A DNA stretch of 56,247 nucleotides. It comes from Shewanella saliphila (GTDB taxonomy: Bacteria; Pseudomonadota; Gammaproteobacteria; Enterobacterales; Shewanellaceae). Both the position numbers and the translations under genes were made by a program. Location of the stretch: assembly GCF_014648295.1 (NCBI RefSeq), contig NZ_BMQV01000030.1:1-56247 (forward strand), written 5' to 3'. The stretch's first letter is position 1; each line of letters opens with the position of its first letter. Below are positions 1 to 9,129 of the stretch, piece after piece. Under the pieces are notes generated by a model that saw only the letters and a program-made list of their open reading frames with translations, searched no databases and had not been told where the DNA came from.

Positions 1-66
1 TAAATCTAGTGAAGCTACATCCCGCTAAAACAAGCCAAAATCAGAAATTCAATAGGGCTTGTTGGA

Positions 67-3000
67 GTGATGATTTCAGGGAAGATATTATTTTTGGCGC
101 TGGTCAAAAAGTGTAATCAGCCCCTGGCTATAACTGAAGATGTGCAAGGTTACGTTTGGGTTGGTACCATCAACGGTCTAAATCGTTTCGATGGTAATGA
201 ATTTAAACAATTCTATGCAGGAGATGATAATAAGTCATTACCAAGCTCATTTATTCGAAATTTCCTAAATATTGATAATGGTGATTTACTTATAGGAACT
301 GATAAAGGGTTAATATTATACAACCCTAGCAATGGAACCTTTTTCAAAAATGAAATATCATATCTAGTCGGAGAGAAAGCGATATGGTCTCTATCAAAAA
401 ATGGGGATGAAATTTTAATAGGATTAAAAAATAGAGTTATTGCTTACAATTATTTAGAAAACAAAACAACGTTAGATTCTGAATCAAAAAACTATAATGA
501 AGTAAAAAAAATTATCAAGTTATCTGACCAGTTTTTTTTAAGAAATTATGACGGTGATGTTTACAAAATAAATCAAAACACAGAAAAAAAATTAATTAAT
601 TACTCAAATGACATAACATTACTGAATAATGAAGTAATAGCAGCAACTAACAGTGGGGTTTATTTATTAACTAATAAAGCCGAGCTGATATCAGATGCGA
701 TAATAAAAACATTTAGTTTACAGGAAGAAGAAAAAAATAGTGAACTAGGAATAATAAGAAACAATTTATTCAACATCTCATATAATAATGGAAGATTAAA
801 CTTAACTAAAATTGGCTCGCTAAACATAAGCGAAGAAAGGTTAAATAACACACTAATATCAATAAGCCTTAATCATATATACTTATCTAACTTTGTAGAC
901 GGTTTTTTTGATATATCAAGAAGAATAAACCAACTAAGAAGACTAAACATACCAGAGTCAAACATTTGGTCTATGATTAAATTAGACGATGAATTACTAA
1001 TTGCAGATAATACGGAAAAATTAAAGTCATACAATTTTTATACAAAATCCATTTCGGAAAAAAACAATAAATTCACATCTGGTCCTAAGACACTAGCGAA
1101 GATTGAAGATAAAATTTTTATAGGTACATCTGATGGCTTGATTATTAAAGATAACATAACAAAAAATGAGAAAAAGATACTAAATGATATAATATTTAGC
1201 ATTAAAATTTTTGATAGAATGATTTTTGCATCTACATTTGACGGAGTAGTATACAAACTAGATCCTGATGGGTCTTTAATATCTAAAATAGATACTGGAA
1301 CCGGTTACCCAATTTACGATACACTTTTAGATGGAAAAATACTATTAATCGCATCTCAAAATGGTTTATTAAAATATGAGAATTCAAAGCTAGAAAAAAT
1401 ATTCAATGACGATTTTGTATTTAGCATCACCAAAAACAATAACAAAGTTTATTTTGGAACAAGGAACTCTGTTTATTTATTAGAAAAAAATAAGATAACA
1501 AATATATTAAACAGAAAAAAGATAATCTACTCAATGACCAACATAGATAACACTATAACTATAGCATCAAATAGAGAAGTGATAATCATTGATACTGAGA
1601 AAAACAAAAACTATACATTAAATACTAGTGATGGTTCTTTTAATGATTACAATACCCAGTCAGCGCTAAAACTCAATGACAAAGTATTACTAGGAAGTAC
1701 TGAAGGCTTATTATTATTAGACCCAAAACTTTTAATGTTGAATATTGAAAGTGAAAAGTCAAAAAAAATTAACATTGAAGAATTTTTATTATTTAATACA
1801 CCGGTAAAAACTGGAAGTGAGAAACTTGAAAGACCAATAAACCTCACAAAGTCAATATCACTAAAGTACTCAGAGTATCCATTTTCATTTAAGTTCAATG
1901 TTTTAGGTGAAAAAAGCACGGACTTCGAATATTTCTATTATTTAGAAGATTTAGAGAAGGACTGGTTATCAACAAATGGAAGTAATACAGTTACCTATAC
2001 GAACCTTTCTGCTGGTGAGTATACATTTAGGTTATATGCTGAACATAAATTTACAAAGAAAAAAACCGATGTAAGAAGTATTAAAGTGATAATCACACCA
2101 CCATGGTGGTTATCTAATTTAGCCTTAGGTATATATACTACGTTTGTAATCATTATTATATTGCTGACTATCAGGGCTATAAACAAACGCCGGCAAACAC
2201 AAAAACAAATCGCCTTGAGTGAAGAACGGTTAAAATTATCCTTGTGGGGCAGTGGCGATGAAATGTGGGACTGGGATATTGAAAGCGGTAAAATTTATCG
2301 TTCTAACATATGGGGATCATTAGATTTTCCTCAAGACGGCCGTCGTTCAGGTAACCCTGATGAAGAGAGCAACATTCACCCCTTAGATAGAGAGCGAGTA
2401 GCAAAAGCGCTTAATGACCATTTTAACTCCATCACTGACCACTTTGAAATTGCCTATCGTGTTAAAGCACGCAACCAACAATGGATCTGGATTTTAGACC
2501 GGGCAAAAATTGTTGAACGAGATCAAAAAGATCAACCTTTACGTATGACCGGGACAATCAAAGACATTAATAATATTAAACAAGCTGAAGAACAATTACG
2601 TTTGTTTGCTCGCGCAATTGAGAACATTTCAGAAGGGATGTTCATTTTAAACGAAAAATATCAATTTGTTGAAGTCAACGAAGCTTGCTGTGAACTCACG
2701 GCATCTACTCATGAAAAGTATCTTAATGAAACGCTCAGCTTTAGTCGTTACCCTGAAAGTTATTCAGAACAGATTAGGACGATTTTAAAACAACAAGGTA
2801 GCTGGAGCGGTGAAGTAGAAGCCAGCAAAGGCACGGATGACTTTTTCTTAATGGAACTCACCATAGATGCCATTTACAACGAGCAAGGTGAAACAAGTCA
2901 TTATGTTGGGGTATTCTCGGATATTACTCGCCGTAAACAACAAGAAGAAGAACTCAGAAAGCTGACCAACAATGATTTATTAACAGGCTTACCTAATCGT

Positions 3001-4275
3001 TCAAGCTTACAAGTCACCTTAAGCAACCTGGTAAAAAAAGACATTCATCATACCCTCATGGTGCTCGACCTAGATAACTTCAAACGGATTAATGATTCAT
3101 TAGGTCATCAAATTGGCGATGATTTATTGATTGGAGTTGCAGAGCGTATCAAACTCGCAATACCTGAACATGCCAGCTTATACCGATTAGGCGGCGATGA
3201 ATTTGCATTACTAGTTGACCAGTTTCCAGACATTGGTAATTGCGCAGCAATAGCAACGAAAGTCATCAATTGTTTAAAACCAGCATTCAATATCAATAAT
3301 GAATCACTGGTCTTAGGGATCAGTATTGGGATTGTGCTGTATCCCGAAGATGAGCAAAATGAACAGGCGTTACTGCGTAAAGCTGACATTGCCATGTACC
3401 ATGCGAAGTCTGCGGGAGGTAGCCGTTATCAATTCTATTCTGAGTCATTAAACCAAAATGCGTTACGCCAACTTGAAATTGAAAACCTGATAAGAGAAGC
3501 CTTAAAAGACGATTTGTTTGAGGTGTATTACCAGCCTAAAGTCGATGTAAAAAGAGATCGTTTAGCCGGTATGGAAGCGCTGGTACGCTTAAACCACCCT
3601 AAACTGGGGTTAATTGGCCCTAATGAGTTTATTCCGTTAGCAGAGGAAAACGGCCTGATCGTCGAAATTGGTGATGTGGTATTACGCAAAGCCTGTTTCG
3701 CAGCGCAAAAATGGTTAGAGTCAGGATTATTTGATGGTCGAGTGGCTGTCAATTTATCGTCAAAACAATTTGCACTGGTTGATTTACAACAGCGCATAGA
3801 GTCAATTTTACGACTGACAAAACTGCCAGCGAAACATTTAGAGTTAGAAATCACTGAAGGCACTGTAATCAAAAACCCAGAACAAGCCATTAAGGTTATG
3901 CAGCAACTGGCTAAAATGGGTGTAAGCTTGGCACTTGACGATTTTGGTACTGGTTACTCGTCATTATCGTATTTAAAACGCTTCCCAATTAATTGTTTAA
4001 AAATTGACAAGACTTTTGTTGACGATATCGATAAATCGGACCGCGACCTTAAAATGGTCGACTCCATTATCACCATAGCTCACAATATGGGGCTATCAGT
4101 TGTTGGCGAAGGTGTTGAGCAGACAGCACAACTCAACATCTTAAAGGCGCTGAATTGCGAAGAAATTCAAGGTTATATATACAGTAAACCAATTAAAGAA
4201 ACCGATTTTGAACTCATGTTAACAGCCGATAAACTTAAACATGAGCCTTTAACGCAAACGCTAATGAAAAAATAA
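67..4275 (+). CDS. Propeller-sensor / PAS / GGDEF / EAL cyclic-di-GMP protein
   Basis: Predicted c-di-GMP turnover protein of 1402 residues. Order seen: beta-propeller repeats of the two-component-regulator type (early blade YVWVGTINGLNRFDG), a Y_Y_Y-like domain ending near residue 675, one membrane helix at about 682-703, two PAS regions (about 715-975), a GGDEF domain with intact GGDEF (about 1042-1046) and an EAL domain with intact EAL (about 1170-1172), DDFGTGYSSL and EGVEQ. Both cyclase and phosphodiesterase activity are therefore possible. The predicted start is GTG at 67 or ATG at 70, with GGAG too close to act well, and no proper signal peptide although the propeller should be periplasmic. 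The frame stays open back to position 13, so the N-terminus may be degraded. Codons up to about 2190 are very AT-rich and full of AGA and ATA; the catalytic part is ordinary. Domain calls are firm; the start is not. Confidence 0.9.
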   Translation: MMISGKILFLALVKKCNQPLAITEDVQGYVWVGTINGLNRFDGNEFKQFYAGDDNKSLPSSFIRNFLNIDNGDLLIGTDKGLILYNPSNGTFFKNEISYLVGEKAIWSLSKNGDEILIGLKNRVIAYNYLENKTTLDSESKNYNEVKKIIKLSDQFFLRNYDGDVYKINQNTEKKLINYSNDITLLNNEVIAATNSGVYLLTNKAELISDAIIKTFSLQEEEKNSELGIIRNNLFNISYNNGRLNLTKIGSLNISEERLNNTLISISLNHIYLSNFVDGFFDISRRINQLRRLNIPESNIWSMIKLDDELLIADNTEKLKSYNFYTKSISEKNNKFTSGPKTLAKIEDKIFIGTSDGLIIKDNITKNEKKILNDIIFSIKIFDRMIFASTFDGVVYKLDPDGSLISKIDTGTGYPIYDTLLDGKILLIASQNGLLKYENSKLEKIFNDDFVFSITKNNNKVYFGTRNSVYLLEKNKITNILNRKKIIYSMTNIDNTITIASNREVIIIDTEKNKNYTLNTSDGSFNDYNTQSALKLNDKVLLGSTEGLLLLDPKLLMLNIESEKSKKINIEEFLLFNTPVKTGSEKLERPINLTKSISLKYSEYPFSFKFNVLGEKSTDFEYFYYLEDLEKDWLSTNGSNTVTYTNLSAGEYTFRLYAEHKFTKKKTDVRSIKVIITPPWWLSNLALGIYTTFVIIIILLTIRAINKRRQTQKQIALSEERLKLSLWGSGDEMWDWDIESGKIYRSNIWGSLDFPQDGRRSGNPDEESNIHPLDRERVAKALNDHFNSITDHFEIAYRVKARNQQWIWILDRAKIVERDQKDQPLRMTGTIKDINNIKQAEEQLRLFARAIENISEGMFILNEKYQFVEVNEACCELTASTHEKYLNETLSFSRYPESYSEQIRTILKQQGSWSGEVEASKGTDDFFLMELTIDAIYNEQGETSHYVGVFSDITRRKQQEEELRKLTNNDLLTGLPNRSSLQVTLSNLVKKDIHHTLMVLDLDNFKRINDSLGHQIGDDLLIGVAERIKLAIPEHASLYRLGGDEFALLVDQFPDIGNCAAIATKVINCLKPAFNINNESLVLGISIGIVLYPEDEQNEQALLRKADIAMYHAKSAGGSRYQFYSESLNQNALRQLEIENLIREALKDDLFEVYYQPKVDVKRDRLAGMEALVRLNHPKLGLIGPNEFIPLAEENGLIVEIGDVVLRKACFAAQKWLESGLFDGRVAVNLSSKQFALVDLQQRIESILRLTKLPAKHLELEITEGTVIKNPEQAIKVMQQLAKMGVSLALDDFGTGYSSLSYLKRFPINCLKIDKTFVDDIDKSDRDLKMVDSIITIAHNMGLSVVGEGVEQTAQLNILKALNCEEIQGYIYSKPIKETDFELMLTADKLKHEPLTQTLMKK

Positions 4276-4276
4276 A

Positions 4277-4379
4277 TCATTCTCTCTTACTTTTGGCATG
4301 TTAAATGCTAATTCATGCTCAGTAGTCAAAATAATATTGATATTAACCCTGAGCTTGAATAATAAATAAGAGAGAATGA
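4277..4379. repeat. 13-bp inverted repeat bracketing the leader of the repeat-protein gene
   Basis: TCATTCTCTCTTA at 4277-4289 is the exact reverse complement of TAAGAGAGAATGA at 4367-4379, with 77 nt between. The right arm contains the purine-rich GAGAGA that is the only ribosome-binding candidate for the gene starting at 4383. In a read-through transcript from the upstream gene the arms could pair and hide that site; in a transcript starting between them they could not. Pairing is inferred. Confidence 0.6.
4337..4365 (+). promoter_or_regulatory. Candidate sigma-70 promoter of the repeat-protein operon
   Basis: TTGATA (4337-4342), a 17-nt spacer and TAATAA (4360-4365) give a good -35/-10 pair directly upstream of the ATG at 4383. 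The predicted start point near 4372 would leave a leader of only about 11 nt, which lies in the right arm of the inverted repeat. A more distal promoter is possible. Confidence 0.4.
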
Positions 4380-4382
4380 AAA

Positions 4383-4859
4383 ATGATTAAAGGAATAATT
4401 ACACTAGCAGTGTTATCGGCGTTATCTAACGGAGTGATAAATAACACTCAAACATCAGAAACAGCCAGAGTCCCTGGAGTAAAAGTTCTAGACGCCCAAA
4501 CCGCACGAATCCCTGGTGTACGAGTTCTGGAGTCACAAACGGCCAGAGTCCCTGGGGTTAAAGTCCTAGACGCCCAAACCGCACGAATCCCTGGTGTACG
4601 AGTTCTGGAGTCACAAATGGCCAGAGTCCCTGGGGTTAAAGTCCTAGACGCACAAACCGCACGAATCCCTGGTGTACGAGTTCTGGAGTCACAAACAGCT
4701 AGAGTCCCTGGTGTACGAGTTCTCGAATCACAAACGGCCAGAGTCCCTGGGGTTAAAGTCCTAGACGCCCAAACCGCACGAATCCCTGGTGTACGAGTTC
4801 TGGAGTCACAAACGGCTAGAGTCCCTGGGGTTAAAGTCCTAGACACTCAAACTGCTTAA
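4383..4859 (+). CDS. Secreted-looking protein of ten 13-residue repeats, function unknown
   Basis: 158 residues. Residues 1-27 begin with a lysine and a hydrophobic stretch (MIKGIITLAVLSALSNG) resembling a short signal peptide. The rest is exactly ten 13-residue repeats plus a final Ala. Two versions mostly alternate: ARVPGVKVLDAQT and ARIPGVRVLESQT, with one hybrid (ARVPGVRVLESQT, seventh), one ending in Met (fourth) and one with LDTQ (tenth). I recognise no family. There are no cysteines and no aromatic residues. Extracellular repeat protein, multi-copy precursor peptide and fibre-forming protein are all possible. It is followed after 7 nt by the gene for a 39-residue peptide whose ribosome-binding site overlaps this stop codon, then by a strong terminator, so the two form an operon. 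The long open frame on the opposite strand is a by-product of the repeats. Confidence 0.8.
   Translation: MIKGIITLAVLSALSNGVINNTQTSETARVPGVKVLDAQTARIPGVRVLESQTARVPGVKVLDAQTARIPGVRVLESQMARVPGVKVLDAQTARIPGVRVLESQTARVPGVRVLESQTARVPGVKVLDAQTARIPGVRVLESQTARVPGVKVLDTQTA
4464..4853 (+). repeat. Tandem array of ten 39-bp coding repeats
   Basis: Ten in-frame 39-bp units, arranged mainly as a 78-bp higher-order repeat of types A (VPGVKVLDAQ) and B (IPGVRVLESQ): A B A B A B B' A B A. Copies of one type differ at only a few bases, which implies recent expansion or gene conversion. Copy number may vary between strains. Confidence 0.95.
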
Positions 4860-4866
4860 GGAGAAT

Positions 4867-4986
4867 ATGATGTTTACTTCTCTAAAAATCGCCCTAGGTT
4901 TAGCGAAACCCGCTCGTAAAAAGGTGAAACTGCCTGAAGGGTTGAACCATTTAGAAGTTATCCAAGCTAAAGCTTGGTGGAAATAA
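4867..4986 (+). CDS. 39-residue basic peptide co-transcribed with the repeat protein
   Basis: Small ORF of 39 codons, start ATG at 4867 (or ATG at 4870), stop TAA at 4984-4986. A strong Shine-Dalgarno AAGGAG sits at 4858-4863, overlapping the stop codon of the repeat gene. The product starts MMFTSLKIALGLAKPARKK, which could be an amphipathic or weakly hydrophobic N-terminus, and ends in VIQAKAWWK, with two adjacent tryptophans. It is basic overall and has no cysteine. I do not recognise it. The ribosome-binding site, the tight spacing and the terminator 14 nt after the stop make translation likely. A partner, chaperone or small membrane-anchored component acting with the repeat protein is a guess from context. 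Confidence 0.7.
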   Translation: MMFTSLKIALGLAKPARKKVKLPEGLNHLEVIQAKAWWK

Positions 4987-4999
4987 ACTTCTCAATACC

Positions 5000-5025
5000 A
5001 AAAAAGGAGCCTAGGCTCCTTTTTT
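5000..5025 (+). terminator. Intrinsic terminator of the repeat-protein operon
   Basis: Perfect 26-nt palindrome: AAAAAAGGAGCC pairs with GGCTCCTTTTTT around TA. The T tract ends the stem, and the A tract lets it work in both directions. It closes the 4383-4986 unit. Confidence 0.9.
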
Positions 5026-5051
5026 GTTGTGTCTATGCTACTAAATCACTA

Positions 5052-5098
5052 TCACTAAACTCATTGTCACTAAACTCATTGCCACTAAACTTGCTAAC
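5052..5098. repeat. Short 15-bp tandem repeat
   Basis: TCACTAAACTCATTG occurs at 5052-5066 and again at 5067-5081, followed by a decayed third copy (CCACTAAACTTGCTAAC). It lies just past the 3' end of the leftward small membrane-protein gene. No function is apparent. Confidence 0.7.
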
Positions 5099-5306
5099 AC
5101 TTTATCCGGTAACCACCATGTCGAGCCAACTTCACGTCAGCAAGGTGCTTATGGGCACTGAACAACGGATAAGTAAGCGGCCCCAGTATCAGTGCTAGGC
5201 ACCCCCACCTTTTAACCGCTAATCCTTGCTTATAAGCAGCAAAGGCAAATGCCACACAACTACTTGCACTCGATAACACAAGAATCACCAACCAACTTAA
5301 CTGCAT
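5094..5306 (-). CDS. Small inner-membrane protein, function unknown
   Basis: 70 residues. A first hydrophobic stretch (about residues 3-26, WLVILVLSSASSCVAFAFAAY), a short basic loop (KQGLAVKRWG) and a second hydrophobic stretch (about 36-50, LALILGPLTYPLFSA) predict a two-helix membrane protein with a basic tail (HKHLADVKLARHGG). GGGGTAAG lies at good distance upstream of the ATG at 5306, so translation is likely. No family recognised. It stands alone between two terminators. The overlapping rightward frame at 4974-5198 lacks these signs and was not chosen. Confidence 0.65.
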   Translation of the reverse strand: MQLSWLVILVLSSASSCVAFAFAAYKQGLAVKRWGCLALILGPLTYPLFSAHKHLADVKLARHGGYRIKC

Positions 5307-5523
5307 ACTACTTACCCCAACTGTACCGAAAGCTCATCCATACTGTGTCGTAATACTAAAGCTATAATGTGCTCAGTTATTTAGCACTAAAGTCCCTGTG
5401 TCAATCAATTCTGATTTAGCCTGTAAATATGATCTACACAACTAAAGAGTGCGTACTATACCTTAAACGCAGGTTTAGTTCGATTAAAATTCAGGCAAAT
5501 AAATGCCGTACGATAACCACAAT

Positions 5524-5547
5524 GCGGCAACAACTTGCCGCTTTTTT
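5524..5547 (+). terminator. Orphan intrinsic terminator
   Basis: GCGGCAA, loop CAAC, TTGCCGC, then six T. No rightward gene precedes it since 4986, and that operon already has its own terminator. Confidence 0.7.
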
Positions 5548-5592
5548 ATGCACACTATTGTCGTGTGGTAAATAGTCAAAATCATAGACAAT

Positions 5593-5619
5593 AAAAAACC
5601 GCTCAAAGTGAGCGGTTTT
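5593..5619 (-). terminator. fadIJ terminator
   Basis: Read leftward, AAAACCGCTCA pairs with TGAGCGGTTTT around a 3-nt loop and is followed by a T run. It lies 20 nt beyond the fadJ stop. Confidence 0.85.
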
Positions 5620-5638
5620 CATTAACAACAATCACCAA

Positions 5639-7771
5639 TTAGCTGCTATAAAACTGGCTACCATCGCTGGCCATTTTCACCAATGTATCACACGGCGCAA
5701 AACGCTCACCGTATAATGATTGATATCCATTTAATGTATCAACTAAGTTCTTAGCCCCTAGGGTGTCAATATAACGGAAAGGCCCGCCTAAGAATGGTGG
5801 GAAACCAATACCAAATATCGCCCCGATGTCGCCATCTCTTGCAGAAGCAATAATGCCCTCTTCAAGACAACGAACCGCTTCGTTTAACATTTGGACAGTA
5901 CAGCGCTCCGCGACATCTTTGGCTTCTTTATCTGAGGCAATTAAGATGTCGAGCACTTTGTAAACTGACTCATCGACCAATTTATCTTTTTTGGCTTTTG
6001 GTCCATATTGATAAAACCCTTTACCATTTTTACGCCCTTTACGATCATCAGCCAATAACTTATCAAATGCGGCTGGAGCGCTAAATCTCTCACCAAGCTC
6101 TTTCTCTAAAATAGGCGAAATCTTAGCGCCAACGTCTATGCCCACTTCGTCAAGCAAGGTCATCGGACCTACAGGGAAACCAAATTTAACCAATGCACGA
6201 TCTAAATGCTCAATACGCTGTCCTTCTAATAACAACTGAGCAGCTTCGTTCATATACAAAGCTAAAATACGGTTTACATAAAAACCAGCACCGTCTTGTA
6301 CAACAATCGGAGTTTTACCTTGCTTGCGAGCAAAGGCTACTGTCGTTGCAATGGTTTCTGGTGACGTAGTTTTATGGGCAATAACTTCCACTAACGGCAT
6401 TTTTTCTACCGGTGAGAAGTAATGCAAACCAATTACATTTTCAGGGCGACTTGCCGCTGCGGCAATTTGACCAATAGGCAGCGATGAGGTGTTTGAAGCA
6501 AAAATGGTGTTTTCGCCACATTCACGTTCGACATCTTTCACCATTTGATGCTTAAGCGCTAAATCTTCAAATACCGCTTCAACGACAATATCAGCATCTT
6601 TAATGCCGGTGTATTCAGTGGTTGTGGTCATCAGCGACATAATATTGTCACGTGCCGCTGGCGTCATATGACGACGCTTAACACCTTTATCTAACAACTT
6701 ATAAGCGTACGATAATGCGTTGCTTAAACCCTGCTCTGAAATATCTTTAACGCGGGCAGGAATTTTCGCTTTGGTTGTTGTAACAGAGGCAATACCGCCG
6801 CCCATTAAACCGCCGCCCAATACCATCACTTTTTTCACCTTGCGTGGTGAAGCCCCTTCAGCGCCGGTTTCCTTCTTCATTTCTGTGGTGGCAAAAAACA
6901 AGCTACGTAGTGCAGCTGACTCTTTAGACATCACTAGATTAGCAAAGTGAGTGGCTTCAACTTCAAGCCCTTTAATCATGCCTTTGTTCATACCTTGACG
7001 AACACAGTCAATAATCTTAGCTGGTGCAGGGTAATTACCTTGGGTTTTCTTCATGACCTGCTTACGAGCTTGGTCAAACATAATATCGCGGGTAAATGAA
7101 CTAGACTCTAAAAATTGATTAATTTTAGATTGTTTTACTGGCTTAGCCGCTTGTTTGCCTTTTTTAGCTAACTCTACTGCGGTTTCAACTAAAATTGAAT
7201 TGGGTACAACATCATTTACCAAGCCCATTTTTAAGGCTTGCTTAGGGCGAATTTGCTTACCTGTCAGCATCATATCCAGTGCAGCTGCAATCCCAACCAA
7301 GCGAGGCAGGCGTTGTGTACCACCACTACCAGGCAATAAACCTAGTTGTACTTCTGGCACACCAAGCATGGTTTTTTTATCGTCACTACATACACGTAAA
7401 TGACATGCCAATGCTAACTCTAACCCACCACCTAAGCACGCACCATTAATCGCCGCGACAACAGGGATAGACAAGCCTTCAAGTTCAGAAAATACCACGT
7501 GCCCTTGCTGAGACAGCGTTTTTGCATCTGCTTCGCTTTTGCATGCTGCCAACATGGTAATATCGGCGCCAGCAACAAACGAGTCCGCCTTACCAGAAGT
7601 CACCACCAAACCTTTAATGCTGCTGTCAGCTTTGATTTCAGCAAGAATCTCAGTGATTTCAGGTCCAAATTGTTCTTTTAAGGTGTTCATGGTTTCACCA
7701 GGAACGTCCATAGTTAAAATGGCAATACCATCATCACGACGAGCTAAATTAAATGTCTTTTCCATGCTCAT
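5639..7771 (-). CDS. fadJ: Fatty-acid oxidation complex alpha subunit FadJ
   Basis: Multifunctional enoyl-CoA hydratase / 3-hydroxyacyl-CoA dehydrogenase acting in cytosolic beta-oxidation with FadI. 710 residues from ATG at 7771 ([15 protein letters not shown]). The frame is open 48 nt further upstream, but GGTGGAG precedes this ATG, which overlaps the fadI stop (TAATG). The crotonase domain occupies about residues 1-190, with [18 protein letters not shown] and [19 protein letters not shown] carrying the two catalytic glutamates. The NAD-binding part of the dehydrogenase starts at [14 protein letters not shown] (about 315), with SNTSSLP and the catalytic histidine in [16 protein letters not shown], followed by two C-terminal dehydrogenase domains. 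Length and motifs fit FadJ rather than FadB, as does the partner FadI. Translational coupling to fadI ensures balanced subunits. Confidence 0.97.
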   Translation of the reverse strand: MSMEKTFNLARRDDGIAILTMDVPGETMNTLKEQFGPEITEILAEIKADSSIKGLVVTSGKADSFVAGADITMLAACKSEADAKTLSQQGHVVFSELEGLSIPVVAAINGACLGGGLELALACHLRVCSDDKKTMLGVPEVQLGLLPGSGGTQRLPRLVGIAAALDMMLTGKQIRPKQALKMGLVNDVVPNSILVETAVELAKKGKQAAKPVKQSKINQFLESSSFTRDIMFDQARKQVMKKTQGNYPAPAKIIDCVRQGMNKGMIKGLEVEATHFANLVMSKESAALRSLFFATTEMKKETGAEGASPRKVKKVMVLGGGLMGGGIASVTTTKAKIPARVKDISEQGLSNALSYAYKLLDKGVKRRHMTPAARDNIMSLMTTTTEYTGIKDADIVVEAVFEDLALKHQMVKDVERECGENTIFASNTSSLPIGQIAAAASRPENVIGLHYFSPVEKMPLVEVIAHKTTSPETIATTVAFARKQGKTPIVVQDGAGFYVNRILALYMNEAAQLLLEGQRIEHLDRALVKFGFPVGPMTLLDEVGIDVGAKISPILEKELGERFSAPAAFDKLLADDRKGRKNGKGFYQYGPKAKKDKLVDESVYKVLDILIASDKEAKDVAERCTVQMLNEAVRCLEEGIIASARDGDIGAIFGIGFPPFLGGPFRYIDTLGAKNLVDTLNGYQSLYGERFAPCDTLVKMASDGSQFYSS

Positions 7772-9081
7772 TACTCCACCTCTAAAATCATTGCTGCGCC
7801 TAAACCACCAGCAGCGCAAGCTGTTGCCAAACCAGTACCACCGCCACGACGCTTAAGTTCACGACATACCTGGGTAATTAAACGCGTACCCGTTGCCGCA
7901 AATGGGTGACCATAAGCTAACGAACCACCAAGCACGTTAAACTTGCTCATATCAATATCGCCAATAGCGCGGTTACGTCCCAGCTTTTCTTCAGCAAACT
8001 TTTTCGAACCAAACATTTGCATGTTCGCTAATGTTTGCGCTGCAAATGCTTCATGCATTTCAATTAGAGTTAAATCTTCTAACTCCATACCGGCGCGCTT
8101 AAGGGCCAACGGAGTCGCATAAGAAGGCCCCATCAACATGTCTTGCCACACATCAATGGCGGTAAAGGCATAACTCTTAATGTAACCAATAGGTTGATAA
8201 CCTAATGCCTTAGCACGGCTTTCGCTCATTAAAATAATCGCAGAAGCACCATCAGTTAACGGTGTACTGTTGGCTGCTGTTACCGTACCGTGTTTACGAT
8301 CAAAGGCAGGACGTAATTTGGCATAAGACTCAAGCACTGAGTTTTCACGGATATTATTATCACGATCGATAAACTGCTTATAAGGTGGAATATGGGCTGT
8401 CATCACTTCATCGTGAAGGAAACCTGCATTCCAAGCTTCTGTGGCCAAAGTATGTGAGCGATGGGCCAATGCATCTTGATCTGCACGGCTAATATGATAA
8501 GTCTTCGCCATCTGCTCAGCAGTTTGCCCCATAGACAAACCCGTTGAGTATTCTGCAACGGCTGGCGGTACAGGCAATAAATCTTTTAAACCTAAACGTC
8601 GTGCAATCGCAAACTTATCTTTAAAGGTGCGGGCTTTGTTTAAATCGACTAAAGCATGAGCCAGTTTTCTCGAGACTCCAATGGGTAATACTGAAGACGA
8701 ATCAGAACCACCCGCTAAACCGATTTCAATATTGCCAGTCATAATTGACTCAGCGACATTAACGGTAGACTGGAAACTAGTAGCACAAGCTCGAGTGACA
8801 GAATAAGCATCTGTATTGACGTCCATCCCAGTTCCTAACACAATTTCACGCGCGATATTAGGTGCCGCAGTCATTTGAACGACTTTACCAAATACAAGTT
8901 GTTCAATTAATTTAGGGTCAATTTCAGAGCGAGACAGTAACTCATTCACCACCATTTTGCCCATATCCAATGCATTCACGCCATGAAAAGCCGTTGCTTG
9001 TTTCGCAAATGGGGTTCGTAAACCAGCCACAATCGCAATACGATCGCCCCGGGCATTCGTTACCTGTTGTCTATCACTCAT
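7771..9081 (-). CDS. fadI: 3-ketoacyl-CoA thiolase FadI
   Basis: Beta subunit of the alternative fatty-acid oxidation complex: cleaves 3-ketoacyl-CoA to acetyl-CoA and a shortened acyl-CoA. 436 residues, the usual FadI length. Thiolase motifs are complete: nucleophilic cysteine in [23 protein letters not shown], the histidine in [14 protein letters not shown] and the second active cysteine in [24 protein letters not shown] precedes the ATG at 9081. First gene of the fadI-fadJ operon, with a FadR-like operator overlapping the likely -35 about 70-85 nt upstream, so induction by long-chain acyl-CoA is expected. Confidence 0.97.
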   Translation of the reverse strand: MSDRQQVTNARGDRIAIVAGLRTPFAKQATAFHGVNALDMGKMVVNELLSRSEIDPKLIEQLVFGKVVQMTAAPNIAREIVLGTGMDVNTDAYSVTRACATSFQSTVNVAESIMTGNIEIGLAGGSDSSSVLPIGVSRKLAHALVDLNKARTFKDKFAIARRLGLKDLLPVPPAVAEYSTGLSMGQTAEQMAKTYHISRADQDALAHRSHTLATEAWNAGFLHDEVMTAHIPPYKQFIDRDNNIRENSVLESYAKLRPAFDRKHGTVTAANSTPLTDGASAIILMSESRAKALGYQPIGYIKSYAFTAIDVWQDMLMGPSYATPLALKRAGMELEDLTLIEMHEAFAAQTLANMQMFGSKKFAEEKLGRNRAIGDIDMSKFNVLGGSLAYGHPFAATGTRLITQVCRELKRRGGGTGLATACAAGGLGAAMILEVE

Positions 9082-9129
9082 ATGTCACCCTTCTATTATT
9101 GTTAGCTCATCAAGGCAGAGCCGATAAGT

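Larger units (their letters stand above)
5307..5638. other. Intergenic region with possible small RNA
   Basis: No convincing gene. On the + strand TATAAT (5363-5368, without a good -35) lies about 155 nt before an orphan intrinsic terminator (5524-5547) that has no + strand gene ahead of it, so a transcript of about 170 nt is conceivable. On the - strand TTGACA (5399-5404) with a poor -10 (5376-5381) could serve the small membrane-protein gene. The fadJ terminator is also here. Confidence 0.35.

Noticed and set aside
4448..4846. 132-codon open frame opposite the repeat-protein gene
   Set aside because: It stays open only because the 39-bp repeat lacks stops in that frame; no ribosome-binding site, and the sense frame has a signal-like start and an operon partner.
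4464..4853. CRISPR-like regular repetition
   Set aside because: The repeats are contiguous, in frame and lack unique spacers; no cas genes.
4974..5198. 74-codon rightward frame
   Set aside because: Starts inside the preceding small gene, runs through the terminator and is built from the 15-bp tandem repeat; the leftward membrane-protein frame is better.
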